Source of the DNA: Clostridia bacterium
GTDB taxonomy: Bacteria > Bacillota > Clostridia > Oscillospirales > Acutalibacteraceae
Reading direction: 5' to 3'
DNA: 64,000 nucleotides
Assembly: GCA_017626295.1 (NCBI GenBank)
Contig: JAGAJB010000017.1
Location: forward strand, 86,320-150,319
Under the pieces are notes generated by a model. It was given only the letters and a program-made list of their open reading frames with translations, did not search any database and was not told where the DNA came from. A program made the translations under genes and the position numbers. This document shows positions 16,809-26,457 of this stretch, one piece after another. Numbering within the stretch: the first letter of the stretch is position 1; each line of letters starts with the position of its first letter.

Positions 16809-17797
16809 AACACGCCAATATATCGTTGTTCGTGCCTCATATGGGTTGCCCCCATCAATGTTCCTTTTGTAATCAGAAAACCATTTCGGGTTCAGTGAAT
16901 ACTTTGACACCGAAAGAGGTTACAGAAACTTTAGAAAAGGCAGTTTGTGATAACAACGACCCGCAAAATACCGAAATCGCTTTTTTTGGCGGAAGTTTTA
17001 CCGCAATACCCCGAGAATATATGGTTTCGTTACTGGAAGCCACAAAACCTTTTATTGAAAAAGGTTATTTCAGCGGAATAAGAATATCAACAAGACCCGA
17101 TGCCATTGACAGTGAAGTTCTTGAAATATTAAAAAGTTTCAACGTGCGTTCCGTTGAACTCGGTGCGCAAAGTACCGATGAAGAGGTGCTCAAACTCAAC
17201 CGTCGCGGTCATACAAGGCAGGATATTATTAAAGCATCACAACTTATAAAAGAAAAAGGCTTTTCTTTAGGTCTTCAGATGATGACAGGGCTTTTGGGCG
17301 ATACGGACGAAAAATCCCTTAAAACCTGTGATGACATAATTTCTTTAAAACCCGACACGGTAAGGATATACCCTACGGTTGTTCTTGAAGGCACAAAACT
17401 CGGCGAGATGTATAAAAAGGGTGAGTATGCACCTCAAAATCTTGAAGATGCCGTGAACCTTTGTTCAAAACTTTTAAAGAGGTTTTACGATAACAATATT
17501 AAGGTTATAAGGTTGGGTCTTCATTCGGGCGGTAATGTTGAAGAAGGTTTTCTTTCGGGGCCTTACCACCCTGCGTTCGGTGAACTTTGTGAATCCCGTA
17601 TATATTTGGAATGTTTAAGAAATCTTTTGAAAGGTTTTAACGGACAAACAGATGTTACGGTTTTCGTTAATCCCCGTGAAATATCAAAAATGACAGGTCA
17701 GAAAGGGTGCAATAAAAAAGCACTTTCAGATGACGGTTACAGAATCACCGTAAAAGGTGACGAGAATTTAAATAAGTACGAAATAAAAATACAATAG
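16805..17797 (+). CDS. Radical SAM protein, Elp3-like without acetyltransferase domain
   Basis: 330 residues. The [4Fe-4S] cluster motif is CPHQCSFC, followed by FFGGSFTAIPREYM, a SAM-binding GGxF-like motif, and HRRGHT-type segments (LNRRGHTRQDI; MMTGLLGDTDE). It resembles the radical SAM half of Elp3 and coproporphyrinogen-oxidase-like proteins (COG1243) but lacks the GNAT acetyltransferase half. A gene of this kind sits between rnc and smc in many Clostridia. Its start overlaps rnc by 4 bases and smc follows after 10, so it is co-transcribed. The substrate is unknown; tRNA wobble modification is one guess. Confidence 0.8.
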   Translation: MKHANISLFVPHMGCPHQCSFCNQKTISGSVNTLTPKEVTETLEKAVCDNNDPQNTEIAFFGGSFTAIPREYMVSLLEATKPFIEKGYFSGIRISTRPDAIDSEVLEILKSFNVRSVELGAQSTDEEVLKLNRRGHTRQDIIKASQLIKEKGFSLGLQMMTGLLGDTDEKSLKTCDDIISLKPDTVRIYPTVVLEGTKLGEMYKKGEYAPQNLEDAVNLCSKLLKRFYDNNIKVIRLGLHSGGNVEEGFLSGPYHPAFGELCESRIYLECLRNLLKGFNGQTDVTVFVNPREISKMTGQKGCNKKALSDDGYRITVKGDENLNKYEIKIQ

Positions 17798-17807
17798 GGT
17801 GAAATAA

Positions 17808-20800
17808 ATGTATCTTAAAGCCATTGAAATGCAAGGTTTTAAATCCTTTCCGGACAAGACGGTTCTTGATTTCGGTAAAGGCATAACGGCTGTTGTAGGC
17901 CCTAACGGTAGCGGAAAGAGTAACCTTTCCGATGCTATGCGTTGGGTTTTGGGTGAACAGTCAACCAAAAATCTTCGCGGCTCAAAAATGGAAGACGTTA
18001 TATTCAGCGGTACCGATTCGCGCCGTGCGGTTGGTTTTGCGGAAGTAACACTTAAACTCGATAACTCTGATATGGCTCTTAATAACCCCGAAAAAACAGT
18101 TACTGTTACAAGGCGTTATTACCGTTCGGGCGAGAGTGAATACAGAATAAACGGCGAACAGGCAAGACTCAGGGATATTCATGAATTGTTTATGGATACG
18201 GGTCTGGGGCGTGACGGTTATTCAATGATAAGCCAGGGTAAAGTTGAAACACTTATATCAGGTAAATCAGAGGATAGGCGAGATATGCTGGAAGAAGCAG
18301 CAGGTATTTCTCATTACAGATACCGCCGTGCTGATGCTATGCGCCGACTTAATCAGGCTGAAGAAAATCTTTTAAGATTAAGGGATATTCTTACAGAACT
18401 TGAATCCCGCGTGGGTCCTTTGAAAATTCAGAGTGAAAAAGCACAAAAATTCCTTGAATATGCAGGGGAAAAGAAAAACCTTGAAATCGGTCTTTGGCTT
18501 TACACTATTGAGAAAACCAAAAATGATTTGCGCGAATATGAAAAGAAAATTACAATTACTGATGCACAGTATAACGAAGTGTGTAAAGTTCTTGACGAAA
18601 TAACCGTAAAAATCGACTCTGCAATTGCCGATTCGCAAAAAATCACAATAGCGGTTGATGAAATAAGACGCGCGTCTTCCCAACTTGAAGAACAGGCGGC
18701 GTTACTTGAAAGCCAGGTAGCAGTTCAGGAAAATACAATAGAACATAACAACGAAACCATTCAGCGTATTGAAAGAGAAAAGACAGAGGAAAATGATACT
18801 GACTCTGAAATTTCCGAACAGATTGAAACTGCAAGAAAAATAATTGAAGATTTAAAGGCGACAATAGATTCTAAAAAAGAAGCCTTGGAGTCTTTCTCAA
18901 CGGAACTTGAAGTTTTAAGCGATGAAAATAATAAATCGGCACAAAGAAGTGTTGAACTTTCCGAAAAGGTTTCTGCTCTTTCTTTACAGATAGCAGACAG
19001 TAGAGTTGTTGTTTCAACCGCCGCTTCTTCTGTTGAAGAAATTGAAAACAGAATTAAGGTTATTGACGGTGCAATAGAATCTCAACAACCCATTATTGAT
19101 GCACTTACCCAAGAGAAAAATAAAGTTCATGAAGACCTCGCTAATATCAAAGAACGCAGTACAGAACTTAACAATTCTCTTTCGGGTATTGAACTTCTTG
19201 CATCAAAACGTCTTGAGAAACTTAACAGATTAAAAGAAGAAGAAAATGCTCTTCGTAATGAAAAACACGTTAAAGAATCAAGATTAAATATGCTTTCAGA
19301 CCTTGAAAAGAATATGGAAGGTTATCAGGGTAGCGTTAAGGCGGTAATGCGTGAAGTTCGCAGAGGTACGTTAAAAGGCATTCACGCGCCTGTTTCACAG
19401 GTTATAAATGTAAGCGACAAGTATTCACTTGCTATTGAAACTGCTTTAGGAGCACAGATTCAGAATATTATTACAGAAACAGAAAATGATGCTAAAAAAG
19501 CCATCGGCTATCTCAAAGAAAGTCGGGCAGGCAGAGCAACGTTTTTACCACTTACTGCAATAAAGGGTAAAGTAATTGATGAAAAAGGTCTTGACGATTG
19601 CTACGGTTACATAAACCTTGCATCGAAACTCGTTGAATACGAAAGTAAGTATACCGAAATAATCAATTCGCTTTTAGGCAGAACTGTTGTGGCAGAGGAC
19701 CTTGATGCCGCCATTGCCATTGCAAAGAAATTTAATTATAAGTTCAAAATTGTTACCCTTGACGGTCAGGTTGTTAACGCCGGCGGTTCAATGACAGGCG
19801 GTGCAAAACTCCAGAATGCAGGTATTCTCAGCCGTGGTAACGAACTTGACAGACTTAAATCCGAGTGTGAATCACTTTCGGAAAAACTCGAACTTCTTCT
19901 TAAAGATGTTACGGCGCAACAGGAAAGTTGCTCGGCAGTTACTGCCGAACTTGACGGTTGCAAGGCTGAAATTACCGCTTTAGGTGAAGAAAAAATCAGG
20001 GTAGAGGGTATTCTTGCACTCAAAGAGGGAAATCTTTCTAACCTTACAGATGCACGTGAGCAGGCACTTCTCGAAAAATCACAACTTAGAGAGCGTATTG
20101 ACGGCATAAATAACGGTGCTGTCAGCGCACAGGAAAAACTCGGTGAACTTCAAGGTGAACTTGAAAAGGTTGAAAGTGAACTTTCCGCCCTTACAGGTGA
20201 TAGGGAAAGTTTAATAGAAAAACGCGAAAAACTTACTGCGGATGCTGCGGATATTAACCTTGATATTGCTACTGCACAAAAGGAAATTGAGGCAAAGCAG
20301 GAAGAGATTACACGTCTTGAGGGCAGAAGCACAAGCCATAAAGACAAACTTTCACAACTTAACGGCGAAATTGAAGAGATAAAACTCAAAAATGAGGAAA
20401 TCAGAAAACGCATTGAGATACTTAATGCAGAAGCCGCAGGTTTGAGAGAGCAGAGTGCTTTGTCCAAAGAAAAAATTGCAGAAGAAATTTCAAAACGCGA
20501 ACAGTTTGAACAGGAAACAGGCAAACTTCGTATTCTTGAAAGAGAAAAAACCGAAGAACGCGAAAAACTCGGCGGTGAAAAAGCAAGACTTACCGAACGC
20601 CGTGATACAATGCAAAAAGAGTTTGACGATATTTCCAATAAACTTTACGATGAGTACGAACTTACCCGTAGAGAAGCTGAGGAAATGAACATTGTAATCG
20701 AAAATGTTTCTGATTCCAAAAAACGCCTCAACGAACTTAAAGGTAAAATCCGTTCCCTTGGTAACGTTAATGTAAGCGCTATTGAGGAATATAAAGAAGT

Positions 20801-21377
20801 TTCCGAGCGTTACAGTTTTATGCACGGTCAGGTAAACGACGTTGAGAAATCAAAAGCGGAACTTACTAAACTTATAAATGAACTTACAGGTAAAATGGGC
20901 GTTCAGTTTAAGGAACAGTTCGATAAAATTAACTTTAGTTTTGGTCAGACATTCTCCGAACTTTTCGGGGGCGGTAAAGCATCGCTTGTGCTTACTGACG
21001 AAAACGACGTTCTTGAATGCGATATTGATATTAAGGTTCAGCCTCCCGGCAAGAACGTTCAGAACATTTCACTTCTTTCCGGTGGTGAAAAGGGACTTTC
21101 TGCAATTGCACTCCTCTTTGCAATTCTTAAAATCAATCCTTGTCCGTTCTGTATCTTCGATGAAGTTGAAGCAGCCCTTGATGATGTTAACGTAGCGCGT
21201 TACGCTTCTTACGTTCGCCGTATGACAGATAACACGCAGTTTATTCTCATCACACACCGTCGCGGTACAATGGAAGAGGCTGATATGCTTTACGGTGTTA
21301 CTATGCAGGAAAAAGGAGTATCAAAACTCCTTGAGTTAAAAACCGCAGAAATGGCTTCAAAATTTGATTTGACTTAA
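17808..21377 (+). CDS. smc: Chromosome segregation protein SMC
   Basis: Condensin ATPase that organises and separates the chromosome with ScpA/ScpB. 1189 residues, normal length. Walker A GPNGSGKSNLSDAMRWVLGE at the N terminus, two long coiled coils, a hinge around residues 500-680 (ALGAQIQNIITETENDAK; GGSMTGGA), then ABC signature LLSGGEKGLSAIALLF and Walker B CIFDEVEAALDD. It ends 9 bases before ftsY, the usual neighbour. Confidence 0.98.
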   Translation: MYLKAIEMQGFKSFPDKTVLDFGKGITAVVGPNGSGKSNLSDAMRWVLGEQSTKNLRGSKMEDVIFSGTDSRRAVGFAEVTLKLDNSDMALNNPEKTVTVTRRYYRSGESEYRINGEQARLRDIHELFMDTGLGRDGYSMISQGKVETLISGKSEDRRDMLEEAAGISHYRYRRADAMRRLNQAEENLLRLRDILTELESRVGPLKIQSEKAQKFLEYAGEKKNLEIGLWLYTIEKTKNDLREYEKKITITDAQYNEVCKVLDEITVKIDSAIADSQKITIAVDEIRRASSQLEEQAALLESQVAVQENTIEHNNETIQRIEREKTEENDTDSEISEQIETARKIIEDLKATIDSKKEALESFSTELEVLSDENNKSAQRSVELSEKVSALSLQIADSRVVVSTAASSVEEIENRIKVIDGAIESQQPIIDALTQEKNKVHEDLANIKERSTELNNSLSGIELLASKRLEKLNRLKEEENALRNEKHVKESRLNMLSDLEKNMEGYQGSVKAVMREVRRGTLKGIHAPVSQVINVSDKYSLAIETALGAQIQNIITETENDAKKAIGYLKESRAGRATFLPLTAIKGKVIDEKGLDDCYGYINLASKLVEYESKYTEIINSLLGRTVVAEDLDAAIAIAKKFNYKFKIVTLDGQVVNAGGSMTGGAKLQNAGILSRGNELDRLKSECESLSEKLELLLKDVTAQQESCSAVTAELDGCKAEITALGEEKIRVEGILALKEGNLSNLTDAREQALLEKSQLRERIDGINNGAVSAQEKLGELQGELEKVESELSALTGDRESLIEKREKLTADAADINLDIATAQKEIEAKQEEITRLEGRSTSHKDKLSQLNGEIEEIKLKNEEIRKRIEILNAEAAGLREQSALSKEKIAEEISKREQFEQETGKLRILEREKTEEREKLGGEKARLTERRDTMQKEFDDISNKLYDEYELTRREAEEMNIVIENVSDSKKRLNELKGKIRSLGNVNVSAIEEYKEVSERYSFMHGQVNDVEKSKAELTKLINELTGKMGVQFKEQFDKINFSFGQTFSELFGGGKASLVLTDENDVLECDIDIKVQPPGKNVQNISLLSGGEKGLSAIALLFAILKINPCPFCIFDEVEAALDDVNVARYASYVRRMTDNTQFILITHRRGTMEEADMLYGVTMQEKGVSKLLELKTAEMASKFDLT

Positions 21378-21386
21378 GGTGAATTT

Positions 21387-22658
21387 ATGGGTATTTTCAA
21401 AAAAATAAATTTCGGATTAAGAAAAACCAGAAACAATGTTTCGGGTGCTATTGATAATGTTCTTGACAGTTACACTTCAATAGACCAGGAACTTTTTAAT
21501 GAACTTGAAGAAGCGCTTGTTATGGGCGATGTAGGTGTTACAACTGCTTCTGAAATTACACTCCGTCTTAATGACGTGGTTCGTAAGAAAGGCATCAAAA
21601 ACCCTGCAGACGTTAAATCTGAAATTAAAGAAATTGTTGCCGAAATGCTGGAGGGCGGCGAGGATATGGGTCTTATTACCATTCCTTCCGTGATTCTTGT
21701 AATCGGTGTTAACGGTGTAGGTAAAACTACAACAATAGGTAAACTTGCCGCAAGATATAAGGCAGAGGGCAAAAGTGTTATACTTGCTGCTGCGGATACT
21801 TTCCGTGCTGCCGCTATCGACCAACTTGACGTATGGGCACAGCGTGCAGGTGTGGATATAGTAAAACACAAAGAGGGTGCAGACCCTGCCGCAGTTATAT
21901 TTGACACAATTTCAGCGGCTAAGGCTCGCGGAACTGAAATAATTATCTGTGATACTGCGGGCAGACTTCACAATAAAAAGAATCTTATGGAGGAATTAGC
22001 AAAGATTTACAGAGTTATCGACCGCGAACTTCCTTATTCCGACCGTGAAGTGCTTCTTGTTCTTGATGCTACAACAGGTCAGAACGCGGTAAATCAGGCT
22101 CGTGAATTTGCAAGAATTGCGGAAATAACAGGTATAATTCTTACAAAACTTGACGGTACTGCACGTGGCGGTGTTGTTCTTTCTATTAAGAATGACCTTA
22201 AAGTTCCCGTTAAATTCATCGGTGTGGGCGAGGGTATTGATGATTTGCAACCCTTCAACCCCAAGGCATTTGCCGAAGGTCTTTTTGAAGCACTTCCCGA
22301 AGATTATGAAGAGGACGATATAGACCTTTCAAAAATCAGAGAAGATGTTGTACCCTCTGATGAAAATGCAGAAACTTCTGAACTTGCACAGGCAATGGGC
22401 GAAATTTTTCAGGCTATGGCTGAAATACAGGCTGAAGAAAGTGCAGAATCTCAACAGGAAGAAACACCTGAAGAACCGGTTGAATCCGTAGAGGATACAG
22501 TTGAAGAAGCGGTTGAGGAAGTTGCAGAAGCAACTGAAGAAGTAATTGAAGAAAAAGCCGAAGAAGTTGCGGAAGAAGTGGCACAAGAAGTTGAAGAAGA
22601 GCCTGTTAAGGAAGAACCTAAGAAGAAAAAAGGCTTTTTCGGGAGGTTATTCGGCTGA
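21387..22658 (+). CDS. ftsY: SRP receptor FtsY with acidic and basic C-terminal extension
   Basis: GTPase at the membrane that receives Ffh-ribosome complexes. NG domain: VNGVGKTTTIGKL, DTFRAAAIDQL, DTAGRLHNKKNLMEEL and TKLDGTARGG. The N terminus is short (MGIFKKINFGLRKTRNN). Unusually, after the NG core (ending near residue 312) about 110 extra residues follow, dominated by Glu/Val/Ala repeats and closed by KKKKGFFGRLFG. An acidic A-like region and an amphipathic basic membrane anchor are normally at the N terminus. The coding sequence is continuous and overlaps rdgB by one base, so this is not an obvious frameshift artefact. Confidence 0.95.
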   Translation: MGIFKKINFGLRKTRNNVSGAIDNVLDSYTSIDQELFNELEEALVMGDVGVTTASEITLRLNDVVRKKGIKNPADVKSEIKEIVAEMLEGGEDMGLITIPSVILVIGVNGVGKTTTIGKLAARYKAEGKSVILAAADTFRAAAIDQLDVWAQRAGVDIVKHKEGADPAAVIFDTISAAKARGTEIIICDTAGRLHNKKNLMEELAKIYRVIDRELPYSDREVLLVLDATTGQNAVNQAREFARIAEITGIILTKLDGTARGGVVLSIKNDLKVPVKFIGVGEGIDDLQPFNPKAFAEGLFEALPEDYEEDDIDLSKIREDVVPSDENAETSELAQAMGEIFQAMAEIQAEESAESQQEETPEEPVESVEDTVEEAVEEVAEATEEVIEEKAEEVAEEVAQEVEEEPVKEEPKKKKGFFGRLFG

Positions 22659-23254
22659 TGAACAAGGAATTTTTGATTGCTACACACAATATGAAAAAGC
22701 GGGATGAACTTTACAGAATCCTTTCGCCTTTGGGTATTGATGTAAAGACCGCTGACCAGTTGGGTATAGAAATTACCGATGTTGACGAAACAGGCGAAAC
22801 ATTTTATGAAAACGCACTTTTGAAAGCACAAAGCGGATGCCGTGAAAGTGGTATGCCTTGCGTAGCGGATGATTCGGGTCTTGCGGTTGATTATCTTGTA
22901 GGCGCTCCCGGTGTTTATTCAGCACGTTTTGCCGGCGAACACGGTAACGACGAAAAGAATAACCAAAAACTTCTGAAACTTCTTACTGATGTGGAAGTTC
23001 CCGAAAGAACTGCGCGATTCGTATCGGTTGTTTGTTGCGTATTTCCTAACGGTGATATTATCTCTGCAAGAGGAGAGTGCGAGGGTTACATCGGTTTTGA
23101 ACCCAAGGGCAACGGCGGTTTCGGTTATGACCCTCTTTTTATGGTGGGTGACAAGAGTTTTGCAGAACTTACACCTGAAGAAAAAGATGCTTTAAGCCAC
23201 CGCGGAAACGCACTCAGATTACTTTCTGAGAAACTTAAAGATTATTTTGGATAA
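22658..23254 (+). CDS. rdgB: XTP/dITP diphosphatase (RdgB/HAM1 family)
   Basis: Removes non-canonical purine nucleotides such as ITP and XTP from the pool. 198 residues; SHR motif present (ALSHRGNALRLL), with CVADDSGLAVDYLVGAPGVYSARF and GGFGYDPLF. The start overlaps the ftsY stop (TGATG). The 3' end overlaps the convergent lipoprotein gene by 20 bases. Confidence 0.95.
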   Translation: MNKEFLIATHNMKKRDELYRILSPLGIDVKTADQLGIEITDVDETGETFYENALLKAQSGCRESGMPCVADDSGLAVDYLVGAPGVYSARFAGEHGNDEKNNQKLLKLLTDVEVPERTARFVSVVCCVFPNGDIISARGECEGYIGFEPKGNGGFGYDPLFMVGDKSFAELTPEEKDALSHRGNALRLLSEKLKDYFG

Positions 23255-23735
23255 TTGTAATTACAGTACCTATTGCGGTGACATCGATTAGCATTTCGGT
23301 GTCACCGCTTTCGGCTTTTTGAGTTTCGTAGTTTACTTCATTTAATGTGTTATCAAACTGAAGTTTGTTCATTAAATCTGTTTGTGTTTCGGTGTTATTT
23401 ATGTAAGCGCATATGCAGTCTTTAATAAATTTTATTTCTTGCGGATTTTTTGCACATTCATTTGGGAATACCAAATCCAGCCTGTAAAGATTATTGTTTT
23501 CGTCACAGGTGAACTGCACCATTATTTCGTTTGTATTGAATTTATAAAACCGTGTAAAAGTATTGTCCGTATCATTAAAAATATATCCTTTTTCGGTAAG
23601 TGAATAAGATTCGGAAATTTTGTTCATCCTTTCAGTAAAGGCGTGCAGGCTGTTTCCTGTTTCGGAAACTGCGCAACCGCTTAAAACAAATGTCATTATG
23701 ATAAAAAGTAATGAAAATGTATTTATCTTTTTCAG
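23235..23735 (-). CDS. Small lipoprotein, function unknown, probable CTG start
   Basis: The frame encodes a lipoprotein signal ending in VLSGC. The first ATG (23696) would leave only MTFVLSGC, too short. Upstream in frame lies KKINTFSLLFII, a proper signal, and the codon before it is CTG at 23735, exactly 6 bases after GGAGGA (23747-23742). With that start the protein has 166 residues. The mature part has no motif I recognise. The gene converges on and overlaps rdgB; the hairpin at 23275-23308 lies in its 3' part. Confidence 0.65.
   Translation of the reverse strand: MKKINTFSLLFIIMTFVLSGCAVSETGNSLHAFTERMNKISESYSLTEKGYIFNDTDNTFTRFYKFNTNEIMVQFTCDENNNLYRLDLVFPNECAKNPQEIKFIKDCICAYINNTETQTDLMNKLQFDNTLNEVNYETQKAESGDTEMLIDVTAIGTVITIIQNNL
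23275..23320 (+). terminator. Possible terminator for rdgB inside the convergent gene
   Basis: Twelve-base arms 23275-23286 and 23297-23308 (one G-T pair), then TTTCGGCTTTTT on the + strand. It overlaps coding sequence of the minus-strand lipoprotein. Confidence 0.4.
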
Positions 23736-23874
23736 AAAAATTCCTCCGTTATGCCCCTTAGATTTAACAAAAAGTTAACATATAATTTCTAACATATTGT
23801 ATAATTACAGTGTGTATAATTTTTTACCCTATGAAAGTATATGTTAGTTATAAAATATAATTCCGAGTGATTTT

Positions 23875-26445
23875 ATGAAGAAAAGTTTTAAAAAATTTAT
23901 ATGCTTTTTAATGTGTATACTTGTTGTGTTCTCGTCTGTTTCGGTTGTAGCCGTGGCAGGCGATAATGCCCCGTACCCTGACGGCGTAACTGCAGAGCAG
24001 GCTCTTGTTGCGGTAAACGGTACGGATGCTTTCTTGAACTCTGCAATCCCCGTGCTTACAGGCGCGAATTTAACACAACTTGGAACACCTATGCTCTATA
24101 ACAGTCAAACGCTCTCCTCGGTGCTTATAGGTCTTTATGCATCTTTGGAAGAACGCGGCAGCGAACTTGACAGCATAGGTGTTGATATTTCTGTTTCTAA
24201 TGTTGCAAAGGCTCTTTTCGCTTATCCCGATGTAAGCGCAACTCTTGTGAAATATGGGTCCTGGTCGGAAGTTAACCTTGACGGTGCAGAGTGGGGCGTA
24301 ACCGATAAAAACGGTTTTGCTGCTGCAATGGGTGCTGCTTTTTCACCGCTTAATGACGTTCTTTATATGCTTCTGTGTTCGGGCACATACGAAGTATCAA
24401 GATTTATCAAAATCAAAGGCGCCGACGGTTATAATAACGCTATTGTGCCTATGCTTAATTCCTTGAAATGCCCCGGTGTTCTTACTCAGGAACAATTCAC
24501 TGCAGAGGCAAATGTAAACAAAAATAATATTGTAAAAAATATTTTTTTACCAATACTCACATTACTCGAACAAGTTCTTTTGAATCCCGCCAATACCCTT
24601 ACGGATTCTTTGCCGAGTTTCGCTTATTTTACGGAAAGCGGCGAAATGGATAAATGTATGGATGCACTTCTTGCCCCCATAACATCCAATAAACTTGTTG
24701 AAATCGCAGTATGGCTTAAAATAATTGACTTAGAATTATTCAATGTAGATATTAAAGAAATTTTTAATACGCTTCTTACGGATGTAGGCGAGGGCGGTTT
24801 AAAACTCGAAGAATTTGATACTAAGGCGCTTTCTCAGTGTGGCTCTCATAACGGAAGAGCATTCGTTTCGGATAAAGGCAGAGCCTACGTTGTTATAATG
24901 CGATGGATTGTGGATACTCTTAAACTTAATTCCGAAAATCTTCCCGCGCTTTTGAATACTATGGGTGGCACTTCTGCGGCAATGAGCGATTTTCTAAACG
25001 GAATTCTTTCAAAAGACACAGATACAATTGTGGGAACGATAATATTACTTTTCAGCCCCACAGAAATAGGCAGGGCAGAGGCTATGGTTTATCCTTCCGT
25101 AACAACTGCAAATGTGCAATATACACCTAATCTTACAAAGGAAAATTACGAGAAAGTTCTTAACGAAATAGATTCTCTTCTTGATGAGTTTGTAAAAGAA
25201 GGGGGCAGTTACAGTACTGTTGAAAGTCTTTTGAAATCAACAATTTATACTAACAATAATATAAATTCCGCAGTTGTGGGCATATACGCAATGTTTGAAG
25301 AAAACGGTATGACCGGTATGCTGAAACTTCTCGGCATAGATGCTTCACCCAAAGGTGTTGCAGCAAAACTTACAGAGAGTGACTATAAAAAAGCCGCAGC
25401 AGTTCTTTCAAAGGCTGAAAGTTGGTCAAAGGTTTCATTAAACGGTATCAACTGGGGTTTTTATGACGGCTCCCGCAAAGGTTTCCAAAATACACTTACT
25501 GCGGTTTTAAGACCATTATTCCCTGTTTTAAGAGTTCTTCTTGCAGGCGAAGATATGGTTATTATGAACAGTATCACTTTAAAGGGTGCGGACGGTTATA
25601 ATACCGCAGTAATTCCTATATTGGAAGCGTTGGGTTGCAAGTCATCGCACATTAAAACGTATTCAAGTTATAAAAGAAATGCCGATAATGACGGCGTTAT
25701 AAAGAATGTTCTGGAACCTGTGTTCGATTTATTGGATGATGTTTGCGAAAAGCCTGTTTATACATTGACGGAAATACTTCCTAACATTGTTTATTTTATG
25801 AACAGCGGTTCTCTCGAAAAATGCATATCCAACTTACTTCTTCCCGTAACCGCTTTTACAGATAAACTTTCGGGAATATATGAAGTGAAACTCGACACTT
25901 CTGCAATTACAAAAGAACTTGATATAAACAAACTTTTAAAGGGTATGCTTGAAGGAACGGGTATGAAAATTGCGGAGTTTGATATAAATACACTCGCAAA
26001 TTTAGGAACTCCCGAACAGCGTACAAGTAAAAGCACCATAAACGGCGAAAATACAAAATACACCTACGTGAAAGCCGATAAAACAGGTGTGCTTATGACT
26101 CTTTTAAGAGTTCTTGCAAAAACAATGAAGTTGCCCGGCAACGAAAATCTTCTTATGGGGGCAATGGGTGACACCAACAACCCGTCAATTTCAATGTATT
26201 CGGATTCTATTTCCAAACAGTTTGAAACTATGACGGAAGATGAACTTATAGAATGGCTTTATAACCTTTTATTTAAAGAAAGAGTTCAGATAGAACTTGT
26301 TACAGGTGAAGATTATAAACCAACTATCATTTATAAACCTGCCGAAAAAAACTATACCTTGCTTTATGCTTTCGGTGCGTATTTACTTGTGGCAGGTGCT
26401 ATAGGCTTAATAATTTACTTCAACAGAAAACGCTTGTACAATTAG
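23875..26445 (+). CDS. Exported membrane-anchored protein with internal duplication, function unknown
   Basis: 856 residues. Signal peptide about residues 1-29 (CFLMCILVVFSSVSVVAVA), a large extracellular part and one C-terminal membrane helix (about 827-848) followed by NRKRLYN. The outside part is two diverged copies of one module, about residues 73-310 and 456-690: each has SxxLxGxYA, a W-SxVxLxGxxWG segment, (I/L)KGADGYN and a PxxxYFxxSGxxxKC segment. I recognise no known family. Twelve bases separate it from the fused ABC transporter gene downstream, so the two are probably one operon. The 178-base gap upstream has TATAAT boxes at 23800 and 23815 that could drive it. Confidence 0.75.
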   Translation: MKKSFKKFICFLMCILVVFSSVSVVAVAGDNAPYPDGVTAEQALVAVNGTDAFLNSAIPVLTGANLTQLGTPMLYNSQTLSSVLIGLYASLEERGSELDSIGVDISVSNVAKALFAYPDVSATLVKYGSWSEVNLDGAEWGVTDKNGFAAAMGAAFSPLNDVLYMLLCSGTYEVSRFIKIKGADGYNNAIVPMLNSLKCPGVLTQEQFTAEANVNKNNIVKNIFLPILTLLEQVLLNPANTLTDSLPSFAYFTESGEMDKCMDALLAPITSNKLVEIAVWLKIIDLELFNVDIKEIFNTLLTDVGEGGLKLEEFDTKALSQCGSHNGRAFVSDKGRAYVVIMRWIVDTLKLNSENLPALLNTMGGTSAAMSDFLNGILSKDTDTIVGTIILLFSPTEIGRAEAMVYPSVTTANVQYTPNLTKENYEKVLNEIDSLLDEFVKEGGSYSTVESLLKSTIYTNNNINSAVVGIYAMFEENGMTGMLKLLGIDASPKGVAAKLTESDYKKAAAVLSKAESWSKVSLNGINWGFYDGSRKGFQNTLTAVLRPLFPVLRVLLAGEDMVIMNSITLKGADGYNTAVIPILEALGCKSSHIKTYSSYKRNADNDGVIKNVLEPVFDLLDDVCEKPVYTLTEILPNIVYFMNSGSLEKCISNLLLPVTAFTDKLSGIYEVKLDTSAITKELDINKLLKGMLEGTGMKIAEFDINTLANLGTPEQRTSKSTINGENTKYTYVKADKTGVLMTLLRVLAKTMKLPGNENLLMGAMGDTNNPSISMYSDSISKQFETMTEDELIEWLYNLLFKERVQIELVTGEDYKPTIIYKPAEKNYTLLYAFGAYLLVAGAIGLIIYFNRKRLYN

Positions 26446-26457
26446 GGGTGAGGTCAG

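Noticed and set aside
16805..17797. Full Elp3 tRNA acetyltransferase
   Set aside because: The protein ends at 330 residues without the C-terminal GNAT domain, and the gene overlaps neither frame with such a domain.
20150..20638. Ser-rich open frame antisense to smc
   Set aside because: Ser/Phe-rich antisense frames are typical shadows of Glu/Lys-rich coiled-coil genes; no start signal.
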